Part shown: positions 6,198 through 8,289 of the stretch, piece by piece
Layout: the number at the start of each line of letters is the position of its first letter
Position numbering within the stretch: the stretch's first letter is position 1
Assembly: GCA_964363685.1 (NCBI GenBank)
Contig: CAYIJG010000045.1
Span: forward strand, 1-8,289
Direction: 5' to 3'
From: XYD2-FULL-39-9 sp964363685
GTDB lineage: Bacteria; Patescibacteriota; Patescibacteriia; Magasanikbacterales; GWA2-37-8
Length of the DNA: 8,289 nt
Position numbers and translations under genes: made by a program
The notes under the pieces: model-generated
Told to the model about the DNA's origin: nothing
The model's input: the letters and a program-made list of their open reading frames with translations, nothing else
Database searches by the model: none

Positions 6198-6224
6198 ATT
6201 AGTGTGAGTGATTTTGTGTAAGAT

Positions 6225-6620
6225 TTATATCGCATTTGGATCGGTTTGATGCATGCCAAAGGTATTGCCTTCAGTATCTAAAAAATATCCCTGCCAAGCC
6301 ATGCCAGCCAAGGCAAATTTTGGAATAGCCACCACGCCGCCAGCAGCAAGTATTTTCTCAGTCATCGCGTCGTAGTTGTCTACTTGGATAGTACAGACAA
6401 AGGAATTTACGCCACACTCAGTAGGTGCAGTCTTGGCAGGGCGGGGTAAAAGACCACCATTTATGCCTGGATCCTTACTGTCTTTATCAGCAGTCATAAT
6501 CATCCAGTATTGGTTTTGTTCCCATTGGCTTATTTTCCACTCAAAAACATCTTGGTAAAATTTGATAGCGCGTTCGATATTGTCAGCTTGGATTTCAAAG
6601 TGTACTACTCTATTTTGCAT
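6225..6620 (-). CDS. VOC-superfamily (glyoxalase/bleomycin-resistance fold) protein
   Basis: This 131-residue protein is a single VOC-fold unit of two beta-alpha-beta-beta-beta modules. The first begins VVHFEIQADNIERAIKFYQDVFEWKI (5-30), where H7 and E9 sit where metal ligands often occur. The second covers FVCTIQVDNYDAMTEKILAAGGVV (74-97) and ends with the conserved GYFLDTEGNTFGMHQTD (111-127). Family members include glyoxalase I, extradiol dioxygenases and drug-binding proteins, so the substrate cannot be read from the sequence. No signal peptide is present; cytosolic. It lies 18 bases after the lipoprotein gene and before the DUF2164 gene, probably in one transcript. No Shine-Dalgarno precedes the ATG, which sits in the context CATATG. 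Confidence 0.9.
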   Translation of the reverse strand: MQNRVVHFEIQADNIERAIKFYQDVFEWKISQWEQNQYWMIMTADKDSKDPGINGGLLPRPAKTAPTECGVNSFVCTIQVDNYDAMTEKILAAGGVVAIPKFALAGMAWQGYFLDTEGNTFGMHQTDPNAI

Positions 6621-6638
6621 ATGTTTATGATTAAAAAA

Positions 6639-6833
6639 CTATTTATATTCTGGGCAAGTGGCAAATTCGCATCTCGGGCCACTGCGTCCGACATATGAGC
6701 CATCTGGGCATTGCTTGGCATCTTGGGTACACATTACTGGTTCCGGGGTTTGTTGGTTTGGATTACTTTTTGCGACACAGCCCGCACCAACTAAAAGAAG
6801 AAGGGCTGTTAGAGGGATAAATAGTTTTTTCAT
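6639..6833 (-). CDS. Small four-cysteine lipoprotein
   Basis: This 64-residue protein begins with a classic lipoprotein signal: MKK, the hydrophobic stretch LFIPLTALLLL, and the lipobox LVGAGC with C19. Cleavage would leave a lipid-anchored mature part of about 46 residues. A short Pro/Gln/Asn linker leads to a compact domain with four cysteines (C35, C42, C55, C60), CTQDAKQCPDGSYVGRSGP and CEFATCP, which probably form two disulfides. Similar small modules are, to my recollection, common in Patescibacteria secreted proteins. The function is unknown; a binding or structural surface role is possible. It is first after a good promoter and followed closely by the VOC gene. Confidence 0.85.
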   Translation of the reverse strand: MKKLFIPLTALLLLVGAGCVAKSNPNQQTPEPVMCTQDAKQCPDGSYVGRSGPRCEFATCPEYK

Positions 6834-6874
6834 ATGTCTTTAGTTTTGATTATCATTATTTATATTTGACCATT

Positions 6875-6902
6875 ATTATACTTTATTTTTCCCTTGTAGC
6901 AA
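6875..6902 (-). promoter_or_regulatory. Sigma70-type promoter for the lipoprotein-VOC-DUF2164 unit
   Basis: On the minus strand, TTGCTA (6902-6897), a 16-base spacer and a perfect TATAAT (6880-6875). The expected start near 6868 gives a leader of about 35 bases before the lipoprotein ATG. It lies in the only sizeable gap between the membrane-protein gene and the lipoprotein gene. Confidence 0.6.
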
Positions 6903-6915
6903 ATTTAAATAATTT

Positions 6916-7293
6916 TTATTCCAAACAACCCCGTGCCGCAAAATAATCAGCCGCGGTTGGCTGGGAGCCGTTTTTAATTTCATTGGCGCGTTTATCGCCG
7001 AGTTTGGTATAAAAACAGGTTTCCATGGCTGGAGTGATTTGAGAAGGCAGAGCAGACGGATCAATGCCAGCTTTTTCTAGTGCCTGTTCCTGGGTAGGGG
7101 ATAGAAGTGGGTTTTTATCAGCTGTACCAGTAGTTTTTAATTTTGTTCCTGCTTTTTGTTCGACTGTCATTAACATTTTGATAAGCGGTTTTATTTCAAA
7201 TGGATCGGCGATGTATAAATAAACGCCGACACCTATAAGTATAAAAAATATTACGCCGAGGGTGGTGAAAAATATTTGGAGGAGTTTTTTCAT
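6916..7293 (-). CDS. Single-pass membrane protein of unknown function
   Basis: This 125-residue protein has a short basic start (MKKLLQ) and one strong hydrophobic segment, roughly 7-28 (IFFTTLGVIFFILIGVGVYLYI). There is no lipobox, so it is probably an N-terminal anchor with the rest outside the membrane. The exported part has a Thr/Lys/Ala-rich linker (about 45-60). It ends in a compact region LLSPTQEQALEKAGIDPSALPSQITPAMETCFYTKLG...AADYFAARGCLE with two cysteines (C93, C123) that could form a disulfide. I do not recognise a named family. It begins nine bases after the Cas2-like gene stop, so it may be read from the same transcript, but a TATAAT at 7307-7302 could also start a nearly leaderless message. 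Confidence 0.8.
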   Translation of the reverse strand: MKKLLQIFFTTLGVIFFILIGVGVYLYIADPFEIKPLIKMLMTVEQKAGTKLKTTGTADKNPLLSPTQEQALEKAGIDPSALPSQITPAMETCFYTKLGDKRANEIKNGSQPTAADYFAARGCLE

Positions 7294-7302
7294 AATATAA
7301 AA

Positions 7303-7581
7303 TTATAAATTATTTTTCATCCAATCTGTAACATCCTTTGATATATTAAATGTTGCCCATCCGATTTTTGTTATGTTTATAACAAAAATTTTATCATTTA
7401 AGTCTACCAACGTTCTTATTTCATCACGCACTTGGGAAATTTTTTTATCAGTTTTTACTAGCCAAACTGATTTGAGTGGTTTTGCCCAATTTGAATAAGA
7501 CTTTATATAATTAATCAAAGTTTTGTAATCATTATATGTTTCTGGTAATCCCAGGTCGTATGAAATTAAGTAAGTTTTCAT
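7303..7581 (-). CDS. Cas2-like / SinR-family small protein
   Basis: This 92-residue protein resembles small stand-alone proteins annotated as SinR family, which share the ferredoxin-like fold of Cas2 and VapD. The sequence reads as beta1 MKTYLISYDLGLPET with D9 where Cas2 has its conserved aspartate, alpha1 YNDYKTLINYIKSYSNWAKPL, beta2 KSVWLVKTDKKISQVRDEIRTLV, beta3 DKIFVINITKIGWATF, and an amphipathic end VTDWMKNNL. Cas2 relatives are structural integration subunits or metal-dependent nucleases; for this subfamily the activity is not established. There is no Cas1 or CRISPR array here, so I do not call it CRISPR-associated. Its ATG overlaps the upstream PIN_8 gene stop (ATGA), indicating tight coupling and probably related function. 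Confidence 0.75.
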   Translation of the reverse strand: MKTYLISYDLGLPETYNDYKTLINYIKSYSNWAKPLKSVWLVKTDKKISQVRDEIRTLVDLNDKIFVINITKIGWATFNISKDVTDWMKNNL

Positions 7582-8289
7582 ATGCTTTGTTCTGATTGAT
7601 CAGAAGTTTCTGATCTTCCAACGTCGTCTGTTAATATTTGAAGCGTTTCAATAGGGTTTAAAGTATCTTCAGATGAAACACTTAGACTTTCATTATTATT
7701 AAATTTATTTTCTGTAATTTTCCTAATTTCTTTTTCAACACCAGGGTTAGTTTTTCTTTTTAGATACTTAGTGGCTTGTTTTAGAAATAATCTAGAATTA
7801 TACATGCAAAAAAATACGCCAGAAAAATCTTTTATTTCTTTGATTAATTCATGTCGAGCTCCATAGTTTTCTCCATTTACTTTCCACCACCAATCCTCGT
7901 CGTTTTCATCCGTTATAAAAATAACGGGTTTATTAACTTCTTTTGCATAAATCATAATTTCTTTCCAGCCAATCAGATCTCCAAATTTTGTTTCATCATC
8001 TTTTTTGTTATCTAAGTATCCAGGAGGAATTTTTTTTGAGTAGCTGATTTGACCCTCCTTAGTTATCTCATTAACAGCTTCTTTTTCTAGTGGTCGACCT
8101 ACTTTATTATCAAATAAAGATGTTAATGTATTTCTAATATAATCGTTCTCGTTCCATTTTGGATGTGTGCGTCCTGCCTCTTGAATACTTTTTATAGCAG
8201 AACCCATCACCTGTTTCATTTTTAGAAATGGATGTCGTTCAAATTTTTTAATTAAGTTTTCTATTTCTTCCATTAATTTTTTATAAGAA
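7578..8289 (-). CDS. PIN_8 (DUF4935)-type nuclease-like protein, N-terminus outside window
   Basis: The visible 236 residues match the middle and C-terminal part of PIN-like (PIN_8/DUF4935) proteins. Recognisable blocks, numbered from the ATG at 8273, are NKVGRPLEKEAVNEI near 56-70, YSKKIPPGYLDNKK near 78-90, KFGDLIGWKEI (97-106, D99), and PVIFITDENDEDWWW (116-130, D122 and nearby acids). These carry two of the metal-binding acidic clusters of the PIN fold. The family's first cluster (typically a DTNVLL-like strand) is absent. The frame stays open from 8273 to the window edge, so the ATG at 8273 is probably internal and the gene runs on. PIN domains are usually RNases. The last 40 or so residues are Ser/Glu/Asp/Asn-rich and look disordered. 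The stop overlaps the Cas2-like start by ATGA. Role in defence or RNA decay is inferred. Confidence 0.75.
   Translation of the reverse strand, partial: SYKKLMEEIENLIKKFERHPFLKMKQVMGSAIKSIQEAGRTHPKWNENDYIRNTLTSLFDNKVGRPLEKEAVNEITKEGQISYSKKIPPGYLDNKKDDETKFGDLIGWKEIMIYAKEVNKPVIFITDENDEDWWWKVNGENYGARHELIKEIKDFSGVFFCMYNSRLFLKQATKYLKRKTNPGVEKEIRKITENKFNNNESLSVSSEDTLNPIETLQILTDDVGRSETSDQSEQSI
7590..7614. promoter_or_regulatory. Three alternating hairpin arms before the Cas2-like start
   Basis: TTCTGAT (7590-7596), ATCAGAA (7599-7605) and TTCTGAT (7608-7614) follow one another with two-base gaps. The middle arm can pair with either side. The element is inside the end of the PIN_8 gene, eight bases from the Cas2-like ATG. 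It could tune translational coupling, but it also follows from repeated Ser-Glu/Ser-Asp codons. Confidence 0.3.

Noticed and set aside
6876..7064. 62-codon minus-strand frame
   Set aside because: It overlaps the membrane-protein gene out of frame, covers the promoter, and has no recognisable domain.
7578..7580. Reassigned UGA codon (as in some Patescibacteria)
   Set aside because: TGA ends the PIN_8 gene exactly at the ATGA junction, and no conserved gene needs an in-frame TGA read through.

Overview
The window is AT-rich (roughly 60% or more by eye) and tightly packed. It looks like part of a small-genome bacterium, most likely a Candidate Phyla Radiation (Patescibacteria) member. The hints are very short intergenic gaps, almost no Shine-Dalgarno sequences, a tiny lipoprotein with a four-cysteine CPDGSYVGR...CEFA-type motif, and several short single-domain proteins. 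All stops used (TAA, TAG and one TGA) fit the standard bacterial code. The taxon is an inference; there is no rRNA or tRNA here.

Layout: (A) 1-726, plus strand: the last codons of an unidentified gene, then a ComF-family phosphoribosyltransferase. (B) 728-5876, minus strand: a complete iron-sulfur cluster assembly (SUF) operon in the order sufC-sufB-sufD-sufS-sufU-sufT. A good sigma70-type promoter lies just upstream of sufC, and a 16-bp dyad overlaps its -10 box. SufC/SufB/SufD form the ATP-driven scaffold complex. SufS extracts sulfur from cysteine, SufU probably accepts it, and the MIP18/DUF59 protein SufT probably helps mature Fe-S proteins. SufD and SufU are both shortened. (C) 5943-6902, minus strand: a promoter, a small lipoprotein, a VOC-fold protein and a DUF2164 protein. 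(D) 6916-8289, minus strand: a PIN_8-type (DUF4935) nuclease-like protein cut by the window end, overlapping by ATGA a small Cas2-like/SinR-family protein, then a single-pass membrane protein of unknown role.

The three wider gaps inside the suf operon are not empty. The sufC-sufB and sufD-sufS gaps are nearly filled by large inverted repeats with AT-rich arms and GC-rich cores. The cores share a CGCCCA-N6-CTAC signature, so they may belong to one repeat family. The sufU-sufT gap carries a perfect 23-bp direct repeat flanking alternative hairpins. These elements and the PIN_8/Cas2-like gene pair are the least explained parts of the window. No CRISPR array, insertion sequence, tRNA or rRNA was seen, and no stretch over 300 bases lacks a gene.
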